Source: Delphinus delphis (taxonomy: Eukaryota > Chordata > Mammalia > Artiodactyla > Delphinidae). Taken from it: DNA of 64,000 bases. The notes beneath the pieces were generated by a model. That model ran no database searches, was not told the DNA's origin, and saw nothing but the letters and a program-made list of their open reading frames with translations. The position numbers were made by a program, and so were the translations under genes. Shown piece by piece: positions 32,463-45,012 of this stretch (positions are counted from its first letter, which is position 1; each line of letters starts with the position of its first letter). Location of the stretch: the NCBI RefSeq assembly GCF_949987515.2, contig NC_082691.1, positions 63,061,740 to 63,125,739 of the forward strand, in the 5' to 3' direction.

Positions 32463-35400
32463 TATCCAGGAACACAATCACTTCTCCAATAGGAATGATG
32501 CTATAAAATGGGTAATTTTCATCAGAATGAAATCCATTACATTAGAGGAAGTTATGGTATCAGATTAGTTAGTTGAACTTAAATAAATTACTTGCGAAAA
32601 TATGGAAAATTAATAGTCCCAAAAGACCTTATGGACAAATAGGCAAAACAGGAAGAAGCTGGCACACCTGTCTCAGGTTTTGCACCAACCTTTCCTGACT
32701 AGACAACAGGGCCTCTAGCTTAGGATAATGACAAATGGGAAAATGCTTGCAAATGAAATGAATGCCAGGCAGAGGTGCAGCCTCCTGTGGTCTATCTAGC
32801 TCCACCTCGGAGAACATCTGGGGAGGTAACTGGGAGGGCTTTTTGTTGCAAATAAAGGATGAAGCAATGAAGGGAAGAATTTGAGGACATAAACTGGGCC
32901 TTCTTGCTGGAGAACTTCTGGGATACTGCAGACCTGCTGTTTCTTCCACTGATTTAGTTGCAACAAGTACCTATAAATCACCTCCACTTTGTCTCACCTG
33001 TTCACCCCAGTAGCATCATTTATTACATAGCCTGGGAGGGACCCTGCCTGAGAAGTAAAGATGCTCATTAGCTTGGGTGAGTAGATTGGAGAGTGTAGCA
33101 ATGTAGCGTCCTGAAACTTAGCCAGATCTCCCTGCCCCTTGTGATCAGTCAAGAGGATGGAGACTAGACAGATGGGTTCGAAAGAGCAGCAGGGCCAGGA
33201 GTGAATGATGAGGCACGTGGAGCCGGGTGAGATCCAGACTTAGTGGGAGCCCTCATAACCCAGCTTGACTGACCTGTGCTGGGGGATGCAGCCAGAATAA
33301 GAAGTGACTAAATTCTCACACATCCAGCACAAACATTCCAAACATCCCATCAGACCAGATCAGACATACATACACCCACCTGTTTCACAAGGAAATTTCA
33401 GAAAATAAGTTACATCACACTGAACCAACAAAGATGTAATTCTCCCATTTTTAAGTAAATTCTAAAAATTCTAAACACTTATTTGCACAAATCAATAGAG
33501 TCTCAAGGCCAAAGTTCATTGCCTGCAGTGAGATTTATTACATAGCAAAAACTTTGACTTTTCAACCAGAAAAATATTCAGAGTTAGGTTGCCTGTTGTC
33601 TAACCAAAAGCCATTCTCCCTTCAAAGACTAGCAAACAGAATCCTGATTATGTTTGGGTGCAATGGACCCAGTCCATGGAATGACTCATGACTGGTCTAA
33701 GTGAACAATGACAACTAAGCCAGTGATTGGCCTAGGAATGTGCATGTGACCCAGTTCTAGCCAATGAGATTTAAGGGGATAACTGCTGAGGCAGCCATAT
33801 GGCCACTATTAAGTGATGAGCTGGAGAACAAGGGCTGAGAATTGAAAAGTTTTCTAATTGGACATACATGTCAAATGTAACAATGTAAAAGAATACATTT
33901 GGTAAAAGGCCCATGCTATAATTTTAACAAGTGTTTATTAAGCATCTACCATATGCTTAGTTAACCCTATGATATTAGATATACAATAATTAACCTGTAA
34001 TTAATTAATTAATCAGTAACCTCTGTAGCATCAGCCTCAAAATGGAGATGGGGGGGCAGGTTATTAAACAGGAAATGCCCTAACACCTGGCAATGGAGAA
34101 ATCTACTTCAGCTTGGAGCTTACCCAGGGAGTGACTCTTGCAGCACAGCACTCAAACAATATTAGTTGCAAAAGAGAACAATAGTTGCAGTAGCAGCAGA
34201 GACAGACATAAGGTAAAAGGTGCCCAGTCAGAGGCTGATAATGTAGAGCCTGCCATACTTCCTACCAGCGAAGTAGGCAGCCAATATTCTGCATAACATA
34301 TCAGAGGAAAGCAAAACCACCCATAAAAAATTAATTGATAACGTTTTGGTCCTGTGCTTTGAGTCAATGTATAAACATAAACCAAGAACTTCCTGTAATT
34401 ACAGTGCTTCTGAAAGTATTTTGGGGCTACAGCAAAGGATAGATGTCATCCCACAACTATTTCCTTAGCCACAGCAGACACAGAATTATCACAGTGAGAA
34501 TTGGAACTCAGTTTCAAAACCCACTGGGTCTTTGCATTTGCTTGATAGTAAGACAGAGTTCACTTTAGGGCTCAGTCGACTGGACAGCTGAGCGTAATGA
34601 TGATCAGAGGAGGACACCCTTGAGAACCAGAGGATGAAGTTTGAATTTTGCCTTCAAGGGCTAGTACAAGCCATTTGTGGAAGCACCGCGGCCGTAGTTG
34701 TGTCTGCAGTCAGTGTGAAGCCACCTGATTTGTTAACAAAATCAACTGTGTAGACACCATAATTGTGGTGACACAAAAATCAAATATGAAAGTGCCCCAA
34801 ATCTAAAAACACTGATTCCTAGTAGCACCACCTCATTGGGTTCCTAAGGAGAATAATGCACTTAGAATATCAACTCCTGCTGCTGGCTCTTTTCTAGAGA
34901 TCTCAAAACATGATGTGAGCACTATTCTCACCATACAAGAGGGAAACGGAGGATTGTGTAGTGACAAACATATACCAAAGAACAACAGGAAGGCTTAACA
35001 TTAAATCTTAAGAGGGTTTTAGAATAGAAGGACACTTAGAACTCTCCAGTATGTCTCAAATATTTTTAACAGTAAAACTTTTATTCAAATCAAATTTTAC
35101 ACAGAACCCCAATATGGATATAATGGTATTTACTTATCATCATTTTATTTAAAAGTGAAAACTTTTATATTTACTGTAAAGTAGGCAAATGAGATCAACT
35201 AGATGCTATTTTGTTGGATGTGAAATTTTCAAACTGGGGGTTAAGGATGATGGTTATGTGTTATACCCGCTTCAGCATCCAGTGTATTTCTCTGTCATGT
35301 ACTGGCTACACAGGATCCAAAAAAAAAAAAAAAACTGATTGGTACTTATCAGTAGGAACAAACTGGAGGAGCTCTGCTACTCACCCTGCAATCTCAAACA

Positions 35401-35754
35401 AACTGAAATAATAGAAAAAGCTTTATTTCAAGTTCCACTAGAAAAACAACTAATCTTGCAACATAAATTAACATGTTTACAATTGCTGATGTGTCCAAGA
35501 AAACTGGTATATTTGGGTGAAAACATCCAGCAAATTCACTGACATAATGACATGATACATGATTCATGCTCACTTAGTAAGACCCTATAATTGCTGGTGA
35601 ACAATCATCAAGTTGGCAGACCTTAATTATGAGCTGCAAGGTATCCAGTTTATGAAAATGCAAACATATTTTCACTTACTTGGGGCATAAATGGCTATAA
35701 TGAAAGTAGAAAACTGTATTACAAAAATACTACTAATATTATCAATAATAGCTA
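32463..35754. other. Unassigned sequence, about 3.3 kb
   Basis: The longest stretch without a recognised recent repeat. It has no ORF above 110 codons and no RNA-gene signature. A few AT-rich patches (33995-34015, an ttaattaattaatt tract) and an A-run near 35320 stand out. A block near 33740 (tgtgcatgtgacccagttct then agccaatgagat) looks like an old repeat I cannot name. Cross-species conservation would be the right test for hidden exons or enhancers. Confidence 0.45.
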
Positions 35755-35895
35755 GATTTATTGATCATTTACCATGTACCAAGCAGTTATAAGCACTCTA
35801 CATTTATTACCTCTTTAATTTTCACTGTAACCCTAAGAAATAGATACTACTACTAGCCCCATTTTACAGCAAAGAAAACTGAGCCAAAGACAAGA
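35755..35895 (-). repeat. MIR SINE, antisense
   Basis: It contains ttaccatgtaccaagcagtt, a cactctacatttattacctc block and ccccattttacagcaaagaa. Confidence 0.85.
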
Positions 35896-36189
35896 AATGA
35901 AATATTAGAACTGACAAAAACAAGTATAAACTGAACTTAAATGAACATGTACCTTTTCCTATGTAGATATTAATTGGTATCTACTCATGACTCAAAAAAC
36001 ATGGTAGAGAAAAAGCTTAAACATCCCAAACATCATCTTCAGCTCTTCTGTTAACACAAGTGAGAGACATTTTAATGCAAGAACAGTAAGTCATTAAATG
36101 ATACAGTTAGGGGTTAAATGGAACCTCAGGATCTAGGAGGAGGGCTGAGTAACTACAGGAAAGGCAGCTATTTTGAGAGACTGTGCTAT

Positions 36190-36430
36190 GTGATGGTAAG
36201 GAGTTGGGGCCCCAGAGCCAGACAGCCTGGATTCCAACCCTGGCTCTGCCACTTATAAGCTCTGGGATCTTAAGCAAATCGTTTGACCTTTCTGTGGGAA
36301 TAATACAAATAATAACAACTAACTCACAGGGTTATTGTGTGGATTAGATGAGCTACTACATGTGAAGCCTTAACATGGTACCTGGTCCACAAGAACCACT
36401 CAACCAACACCAGTTACCACTACTACCACC
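36190..36430 (+). repeat. MIR SINE, sense, long and well preserved
   Basis: It covers most of a MIR: ccagagccagacagcctgga, ggctctgccacttataagct, gggttattgtgtggattaga and a catggtacctggtccacaag end. Confidence 0.92.
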
Positions 36431-36590
36431 ACTGGAGAAAGAACGAACTAGAAAATGTGGCTTTGGTTAGCATAGAAAGAACAAAATCCTGGCTTCTATA
36501 AAGCAACTGTTCACTATTCTGTTCCTAGATACACTCTTAAAGAAAAACAAAAAAATCCCTACACCCCACGTAACTTAAAAACTGCATCCA

Positions 36591-36801
36591 GGGCTTCCCT
36601 GGTGGCGCAGTGGTTAAGAGTCCCCCTGCCGATGCAGGGGACACAGGTTCGTGCCCCGGTCCGGGAGGATCCCACTTGCCACAGAGTGGCTGGGCCCGTG
36701 AGCCATGGCCGCTGAGCCTGCGCGTCCGGAGCCTGTGCTCTGCAATGTGAGAGGCCACAGCAGTGAGAGGCCCACGTACCGCAAAAAAAAAAAAAAAAAA
36801 A
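36591..36801 (+). mobile_element. CHR-type SINE, short young form
   Basis: The head gggcttccctggtggcgcag is present. The B box region is aggttcgtgccc. Poly(A) of about 24. The TSD aaaaactgcatcca is identical at 36577-36590 and 36802-36815. Confidence 0.97.
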
Positions 36802-36815
36802 AAAAACTGCATCCA

Positions 36816-37209
36816 TGCCAAGTTTTCCCACAATAAGCAACATATGACACTACACAGATATAGTTATCTCTTTTAATCTTCTATAAACCTCACTTTTACA
36901 AAGTCTTCACAAATTGCCAAGAGGCATTTTAAAAGTTTTACAATAGTCTTAGAATATCAAATACGATGCTTCTGGCCCAAACCGGTAGAAAAGGCACAAG
37001 TCCTCAATGCAGATGCTCCTTTGTTCTCATTAACAGCAAAGAAGGCATAGAAAAAAGTCATAACAAAACTAAAATTGATCACAGCCCAATACCAGAACCT
37101 GGGAGCAACTGATGAGGATTATAGAATAGATGACACTGGATTAAAACAACAGCTGCTGAGACTTCAGCTCTTGACACAGCGGCTTTGATGAATGAAACAG
37201 AGACCAAAA

Positions 37210-37210
<1 letters not shown>
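36816..37210. other. Unassigned sequence
   Basis: No recognisable element. Confidence 0.4.

Positions 37211-37241
<31 letters not shown>
37211..37241. repeat. (GA)n microsatellite
   Basis: A pure GA tract of about 31 bases. Confidence 0.96.
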
Positions 37242-37244
<3 letters not shown>

Positions 37245-37759
37245 CTTCAAACTTCCCCTTTCATCTTATCCTCACCTGCCTTATCCTCATCCCCAACTGC
37301 ACCCCCTACTTCTTCCAAATCTAAGCAGAAACCACAAATCCTAGAAAGTACAACATTGATGTGGGTAAGAAGAGACTTAATGACAGCACAGTACACACCT
37401 CTTAGATAAAGGCATTGTACCATCAGGATGAGCCCTGATAGCAATGCATGCTGGTAACTGTGGCTTGTTCATGCTCAGAGTGCCAGAGAATCAGGCAATG
37501 AGAGGAGATAAAAGATGCCACTTCACAGAGCAGGACTCACAGGTAATGGCCTAATGGAAACAGGAAACTGTACTGGGAGTGATGCACACCAGCATGCCCC
37601 AAACATGGTAAGAGGATCAGACTATATGGCAAAAAAAAAAAAAAAAAAGTAGAAACATGAACAGATGGAAATTAAAATGCAATTAAAATTGCAAAGAAAA
37701 CAAATGCAGAAGAGAAAGAAGAATTCCAAGAAAAAAAATCAATAGCAGAAGTAATGTAC
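37242..37759. other. Unassigned sequence with an A-run
   Basis: An A18 run at about 37631-37648. No other element is recognised. Confidence 0.4.
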
Positions 37760-38035
37760 ACACTGGAAACAGTTAAAGAAACGAATTGATGCTGTAGGAA
37801 ATCCATTCAGTGGTAAAATCAAAGAGGAATTAGAGGGGAAGAGCATGCAACCTAAAGTGATTCTAGTTGTGGAAAACAGAGAATGCAAAGTCAATATAGG
37901 GATGATGGATGTTCCTGAAGAAGAATTTAGAACAAATGGAAAAGAATAATCAAAGATATAATAGAAGAAATCATTCCTAACCTGAAGAGAAACTGCATTA
38001 GCAGATCAAAAGGGCCTTTGGATTCCTTTAAAAGT
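37760..38035 (+). repeat. Old L1/HAL1-like ORF1 relic
   Basis: Conceptual reading of one strand gives VPEEEF followed by a block like I-I-E-E-I-I-P-N-L-K. This recalls the RRM/C-terminal part of L1 or HAL1 ORF1. It has many stops and is ancient. The name is tentative. Confidence 0.5.
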
Positions 38036-38039
38036 CAAT

Positions 38040-38160
38040 TAGAAACCAGGGACTCGTGCACAGAGGGACGACCACATGATGAGTACAAGCTAAGAAGGCC
38101 TCAGGAGAAATCAACACTGCTGGCATCTTGATCTTGGACTTTCAGCCTCCAGAATTCATT
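38040..38160. repeat. Possible MaLR/old-repeat fragment
   Basis: The block catcttgatcttggactttc followed by agcctccagaa is shared with MaLR LTRs such as the one at 58247. Short and uncertain. Confidence 0.4.
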
Positions 38161-38439
38161 CCTGATAGATGGTCACCCAGAATTTCTGCTTGAATATCTC
38201 CGTGCCTGTGTGTCACCACCCGAGGATTCATATCCCTTATTATTATTTTAACCTAGTCCTCCAATGCCAGTGTTTAAAGTGGAAAGTCAAAAAACAACTT
38301 TTATGTGTACCCTGAGACCTAAACTCTCACTCTGATTTTCAAAAATCTAGAAGAAAAAGGAACAACTCCTCACTGATAGAAACAATGGAATTTGTCCAAC
38401 TTTCTCTGGAGGATAGTTTCATAGAATGATTTCCTGCTC

Positions 38440-38507
38440 ATCAATTTATTCTGTCTTTCCCTGGTGCATAGTGAGTTGATCGATAAACACTTGTTGGCTG
38501 GTAATTT
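38440..38507 (+). repeat. L2/MIR-type 3' terminus, sense
   Basis: The blocks ccctggtgcatagtgagttg then atcgataaacacttgttggc resemble the 'cctggcacatagtaggtgct...aataaatatttgttga' end of L2. A full-length L1 begins directly after it. Confidence 0.6.
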
Positions 38508-38510
38508 CTG

Positions 38511-40549
38511 GGGAGGAGCTTCAAAATGGTGGAAGAGTAAGACGTGGAGATCACCTTCCTCCCCACAAATACATCAGAAATACATCTACATGTGGAACAG
38601 CTCCTAAAGAACACCTACTGAACGCTGGCAGAAGACCTCAGACCTCCCAAAAGGCAAGAAACGCCCCACGTACCTGGGCAGGGCAAAAGAAAAAAGAAAA
38701 AACATAGACAAAAGAATAGGGACGGGACCTGCACCAGTGGGAGGCACCTGTGAAGGAGGAAAGGTTTCCACACACTAGGAAGCCCCTTCGCGGGCGGAGA
38801 CTGCAGGTGGTGGAGGGGGGAAGCTTTGGAGCCGCGGAGGAGAGCACAGCAACAGGGGTGCAGAGGGCAAAGCGGAGAGATTCCCGCACAGAGGATCAGT
38901 GCTGACCAGCACTCACCAGCCCAAGAGGCTTGTCGCTCACCCACCCGGGTGGGCGGGGCTGGGAGGTGGGGCTCGGGCTTCGGAGGTCAGATCCCAGGGA
39001 GAGGACTGGGGTTGGCGGCATGGACACAGCCTGAAGGGGGCTAGTGCGCCAGGGCTAGCCGGGAGGGAGTCCGGGAAAAAGTCTGGAGCTGCCGAAGAGG
39101 CAAGAGACTTTTTCTTGCCTCTGTTTCCTGGTGCGTGAGGAGATGGAATTCAGAGTGCCACTTAATGGAGCTCCAGAGACGGGTGCAAATCACAGCTATC
39201 AGCGCAGACCCCAGACACGGGCATGAGACACTAAGGCTGCTGCTGCAGCCACCAAGAGCCTCTGTGCAAGCCCAGGTCACTCTCCACACCTCCCCTCCCA
39301 GGAGCCTGTGCAGCCCACCACGGCCAGGATCCCGTGATCCGGGAACAACTTCCCGGGAGAACACACGGTGCACCTCAGGCTTCTGCAAGATTACATCGGC
39401 CGCCGCAGGCACGCCCCGCACTCCGTACCCCTCCCCCTCCCCCCGGCCTGAATGAGCCAGAGGCCACGAATTAGCTGCTCCTTTACCCCATCCTGTCTGA
39501 GGGAAGAACAGACGCCTTCAGGCGACCGACATGCAGAGGCGGGGCCAAATCCAAAGCTGTATCCTGGGAGCTGTGCAAACAAAGAAGAGAAAGGGAAATC
39601 TCTCCCAGCAGCCTCAGGAGCAGCGGATTAAATCTCCACAATCAACTTGATGTACCTGCATCTGTGGAACACCTGAATAGGCAACGAATCATCCCAAATT
39701 GAGGAGGTGGACTTTGGGAGCAATGATATATATTTTCCCCTTTTTCTCTTTTTGTGAGTGTGTATGTGTATGCTTCTGTGTGTGATTTTGTCTGTATAGC
39801 TTTGCTCTTACCATTTGTCCTAGGGTTCTGTCAGTCTGGGTTTTTTTTGTTTTTTCTGTTTTTTTTAGTATAGTTGTTAGCGCTTGTTATCACTGGTGGA
39901 TTTGTTTTTCGGTTTGGTTGCTCTCTTCTTTCTTTCTTTTTTTTTATTACTTTTTAAAAAACTTTTAATACTTATTTTTTATTTTAATAACTTTTATTTT
40001 ATTTTATCTTCTTCTTTCTATCTTCTTTTCTTTTCTCCCTTTTATTCTGAGCCGTGTGAATGACAGGCTGTTGGTGCTCCAGCCAGGTGTCGGGGCTGTG
40101 CCTCTGAGGTGGGAGAGCCAAGTTCAGGACATTGGTCCACAAGAGACCTCCCAGCTCCATGTAATATCAAACGGCAAAAATCTCCCAGAGATCTCCATCT
40201 CAACGCCAAGACCCAGCTCCAATCAACGACCAGCAAGCAACACTGCTGGACACCCTATGCCAAACAACTAGCAAGACAGGAACACAATGCCACCCATTAG
40301 CAGAGAGGCTGCCTAAAATCATAACAAGGCCACCAACACCCCAGAACACACCACCAGATGTGGACCTGCCTGCCAGAAAGACAAGATACAGCCTCATCTA
40401 CCAGAACACAGGTACCAGTCCCCTCCACCAGGAAGCTTACACAACCCACTGAACCAACCTTAGCCACTGAGGACAGACACCAAAAACAATGGGAAGTACG
40501 AACCTGCAGCCTGCGAAAAGGAGACCCCAAACACAGTAAGTTAAGCAAA
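38511..40549 (+). promoter_or_regulatory. L1 5' UTR / internal promoter, long CpG-rich type
   Basis: About 2.0 kb upstream of ORF1. The first half (about 38740-39560) is GC- and CpG-rich, the only clearly CpG-dense stretch in the window. The second half (39720-40040) is strikingly T-rich on the plus strand. A decayed YY1-like site (caaaatggtgg) lies just inside the 5' end at 38523-38533. L1 5' UTRs are known sense and antisense promoters. Present activity is unknown, and CpG methylation would be expected. Confidence 0.65.
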
Positions 40550-41414
40550 ATGAGAAGACAGAGAAACACACAGCAGATGAAGGAGCAAGATAAAAACCCA
40601 CCAGATCTAAGAAATGAAGAGGAAACAGGCAGTCTACATGAAAAAGAATTCTGAGCAATGACAGTAAAGATGATCCAAAATCTGAGAAATAGAATGGAGA
40701 AAATACAAGAAACATTTAACAAGGACCTAGAAGAACTAAAGAGCAAACAAACAGTGATGACCAACACAATAAATGAAATTAAAAATTCTCTAGAAAAGAT
40801 CAATAGCAGAATAACTGAGGCAGAAGAACGGATAAGTGACCTGGAAGATAAAATACTGGAAATAACTACTGCAGTGCAGAATAAAGAAAAGAGAATGAGA
40901 AGAATTGAGAACAGTCTCAGAGACCTCTGGGACAACATTAAATGCACCAACTTTCGAATTATAGGGGTCCCAGAAGAAGAAGAGAAAAAGAAAGGGACTG
41001 AGAAAATATTTGAAGAGATTATAGTTGAAAACTTCCCTAATATGGGAAAGGAAATAGTTAATCAAGTCCAGGAATCACAGAGAGTCCCATACAGGATAAA
41101 TCCAAGAAGAAACACACCAAGACACATATTATTCAAACTATCAAAAATTAAATACAAAGAAAAAATATTAAAAGCAGCAAGGGAAAAACATAAGGCTAAC
41201 AGCTCATCTTTCAGCAGAAACTCTGCAAGCCAGAAGGGAGTGGCAGGACATATTTAAAGTGATGAAGGGGGAAAACGTATAACCAAGATTACTCTATAAG
41301 CAAGGATCTCATTCAGATTTGACAGAGAAATTAAAACCTTTACAGACAAGCAAAACTAAGAGAATTCAGCACCACCAAACCAGCTTTAAAACAAATGCTA
41401 AAGGAACTTCTCTA
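40550..41414 (+). pseudogene. L1 ORF1, with an in-frame stop and a frameshift
   Basis: The reading frame starts at ATG 40550 (MRRQRNTQQMKEQDK). It meets a TGA at 40652-40654 after HEKEF and continues in the same frame for 199 codons from 40658. The continuation shows a coiled coil (EKINSRITEAEERISDLED) and the RRM/C-terminal region (IIGVPEEEE, ENFPNMGKE). Near 41200 the frame shifts, so the expected C-terminal domain (down to a LKELL-like end at about 41414) is read out of frame. The other L1 in the window has Arg (cga-type codon) at the TGA position, so a C-to-T change is the simplest cause. Confidence 0.92.
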
Positions 41415-41473
41415 GGCAGGAAACACAAGAGAAGGATAAGACCTACAATAACAAACCCAAAAGAATTAAGAAA

Positions 41474-44400
41474 ATGGTAATAGGAACATACACATCAATA
41501 ATTACCTTAAATGCAAATGGATTAAAGGCTCCAACCAAAAGACATAGACTGGCTGAATGGATACAAAAACAAGACCCGTATATATGCTGTCACAAGAGAC
41601 CCACTTCAGACCTAGGGACACGCACAGACTGAAAGTGAGGGGATGGAAGAAGATATTCCATGCAAATGGAAATCAAAAGAAAGCTGGAGGAGCAACTCTC
41701 ATATCACACAAAATATACTTTAAAACAAAGACTATTACAAGAGACAAAGAAGAACACTACATAATGATCAAGGGATCAATCCAAGAAGAAGATATAACAA
41801 TTGTAAATACTTATGCACCCAACATAGGAGCACCTCAATACATAAGGCAAATACCAACAGCCATAAAAGGGGAAATCGACAGTAACACAAGCAAACTAAG
41901 GGACTTTAACACCCCACTATCACCAATGGACAGATCATCCAAAATGAAAAAAAATAAGGAAACACAAGCTTTAAATGATACATTAAACAAGATGGACTTA
42001 ACTAATATTTATAGGACATTCCATCCAAAAACAACAGAATACACTTTCTTCTCAAGTGCTCATGGAACATTCTCCAGGATAGATCATATCTTGGGTCACA
42101 AATCAAGCCTTGGTAAATTTAGGAAAAATCTCAAATAAACAACCTAACCTTACACCTAAAGCAATTAGAGAAAGAAGAACAAAGAAACCCCAAAATAAGC
42201 AGAAGGAAAGAAATCATAAAGATCAGATCAGAAATAAATGAAAAAGAAATGAAGGAAATGATACCAAAGATCAATAAAACTAAAAGCTGGTTCTTTGAGA
42301 AGATAAACAAAATAGATAAACCACTAGCCAGACTCATCAAGAAAAAAAGGGAGAAGACTCAAATCAACAGAATTAGAAATGAAAAAGGAGAAGTAACAAC
42401 TGACACTGCAGAAATACAAAGGATCTTGAGAGATTACTACAAGCAACTATATTCCAATAAAACGGACAACCTGGAAGAAATGCACAAATTCTTAGAAAAG
42501 CACAACTTTCTGAGACTGAACCAGGAAGAAAGAGAAAATATGAACAGACCAATCACAAGTAATGAAATTGAAACTGTGATTAAAAATCTTCCAACAAACA
42601 AAAGCCCAGGACCAGATGGCTTCACAGGCAAATTCCACCAAACATTTAGAGAAGAGCTAACACCTATCCTTCTCAAACTCTTCCAAAATATAGCAGAGGG
42701 AGGATCACTCCCAAACTCATTCTATGAGGCCACCATCACCCTGATACCAAAACCAGACAAAGATGTCACAAAGAAAGAAAACTACAGGCCAATATCACTG
42801 ATGAACAAAGATGCAAAAATCCTCAACAAAATACTAGCAAACAGAATCCAACAGCACATCAAAAGGATCATACACCATGATCAAGTGGGGTTTATTCCAA
42901 GAATGCAAGGATCCTTCAATATATGCAAATCAATCAATGTGATACACCATATTAACAAACTGAAGGAGAAAAACCATATGACCATCTCAATAGACGCAGA
43001 GAAAGCTTTCGACAAAATTCAACACCGATTTATGATAAAATCCCTCCAGAAAGTAGGCATAAAGGGAACTTTCCCCAACATAATAAAGGCCATATATGAC
43101 AAACCCACAGCCAACATCATCCTCAATGGTGAAAAACTGAAACCATTTCCACTAAGATCAGGAAGAAGACAAGGTTGCCCACTCTCACCACTATTATTCA
43201 ACATAGTTTTGGAAGTTTTAGACACAGCAATCAGAGAAGAAACAGAAATAAAAGGAATCCAAATCGGAAAAGAAGAAGTAAAGCTGTCACTGTTTGCAGA
43301 TGACATGATACTATACATAGAGAATCCTAAAGATGATACCAGAAAACTACTAGAGCTAATCAATGAATTTGGTAAAGGAGCAGGATACAAAATTTATGCA
43401 CAGAAATCTCTTGCACTGCTATACACTAATGATGAAAAATCTGAAAGTGAAATTAAGAAAACACTCCCATTTACCAATGCAACAAAAAGAATAAAATATC
43501 TAGGAATAAACCTACCTAAGGAGACAAAAGACCTGTATGCAGAAAATTATAAGACATTGATGAAAGAAATTAAAGATGATACAAATAGATGGAGAGATAT
43601 ACCATGTTCTTGGATTTGAAGTATCAACATTGTGAAAATGACTATACACCCCAAAGCAATCTACAGATTCAATGCAATCCCTATCAAACTACCAATGGCA
43701 TTTTTCACAGAACTAGAACAAAAAATTTCACAATTTGTATGGAAACACAAAAGACCCTGAATAGCCAAAGCAATCTTGAGACAGAAAAACGGAGCTGGAG
43801 GAATCAGGCTCCCTGACTTCAGACTATACTACAAAGCTACAGTAATCAAGACAGTATGGTACTGGCACAAAAACAGAAATGTAGATCAGTGGAACAGGAT
43901 AGAAAGCCCAGAGATAAACCCATGCACATATGTTCACCTTATTTTTGATTAAGGAGGCAAGAATATACAGTGGAGAAAAGACAGCCTCTTCAATAAGTGG
44001 TGCTGGGAAAACTGGACACCTACATGTAAAAGAATGAAATTAGAACACTCCCTAACACCATATACACAACTAAACTCAAAATGAATTAAAGACCTAAATG
44101 CAAGGTCAGACACTATCAAACTCTTAGAGGAAAACATAAGCAGAATATTCTATGACATAAATCACAGCAAGATCCTTTTTGACCCACCTCCTAGAGAAAT
44201 GGAAATAACAACAAAAATAAACAAATGGGACCTAAGGAAACTTAAAAGCTTTTGCACAGCAAAGGAAACCAAACAAGATGAAAAGACAACCCTCAGAATG
44301 GGAGAAAATATTTGCAAGTGAAGCAACTGAAAAAGGATTAATCTCCAAATTTTACAAGCAGCTCATGCAGCTCAATATCTAAAAAACAAACAACCCAATA

Positions 44401-45012
44401 CAAAAATGGGCAGAAGACCTAAATAGACATTTCTCCAAAGAAGATATACAGATTGCCAACAAACACATGGAAGAATGCTCAAAATCGTTATCATTAGAGA
44501 AATGCAAATCAAAACTACAATGAGATATCATCTCACACCGGTCAGAATGGCCATCATCAAAAAATCTACAAACCATAAATGCTGGATAGGGTGTGGAGAA
44601 AAGGGAACTCTCTTGCACTATTGGTGGGAATGTAAATTGATAGAGCCACTATGGAGAACAGTATGGAGGTTCCTTAAAAAACTAAAAATAGAACTACGAT
44701 ACGAGCCAGCAATCCCACTACTGGGCATATACCCTGAAAACCATAATTCAAGAAGAGTCATATACCACAATGTTCATTAAAGCTCTATTTACAATAGCCA
44801 GGACATGGAAGCAACCTAAGTGTCCATCAACAGATGAATGGATAAAGAAGATGTGGCACATACATACAATGGAATATTACTCAGCCATAAAAAGAAACGA
44901 AATTGAGTTATTTGTAGTGAGGTGGATGGATCTAGAGTCTATCATACCGAGTGAAGTAAGTCAGAAAGAGAAAAACAAATACTGTATGCTAACACATATA
45001 TATGGAATCTAA
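41474..45012 (+). pseudogene. L1 ORF2, frameshifted and internally deleted; RT part still open
   Basis: It starts at ATG 41474 (MVIGTYTSIITLNANG). The frame breaks near 41595, and the endonuclease domain continues at 41557-42138 (QETHFRPRD, SAHGTFSRIDHILGHKS; the usual GDFN is LRDFN here). An internal deletion of about 270 bp at 42124-42128 removes the end of the endonuclease/linker. The longest ORF of the window follows: 42249-43619, 456 codons. It covers the RT domain with [33 protein letters not shown] and the FADD catalytic motif at about residue 353. After a stop at 43617-43619 the C-terminal part is in several frames, including [18 protein letters not shown] with the Cys/His motif preserved. 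No functional protein can be made. Confidence 0.93.

Noticed and set aside
38740..39560. CpG island promoter of a host gene
   Set aside because: It lies within the L1 5' UTR, directly downstream of the L1 5' end and upstream of L1 ORF1.
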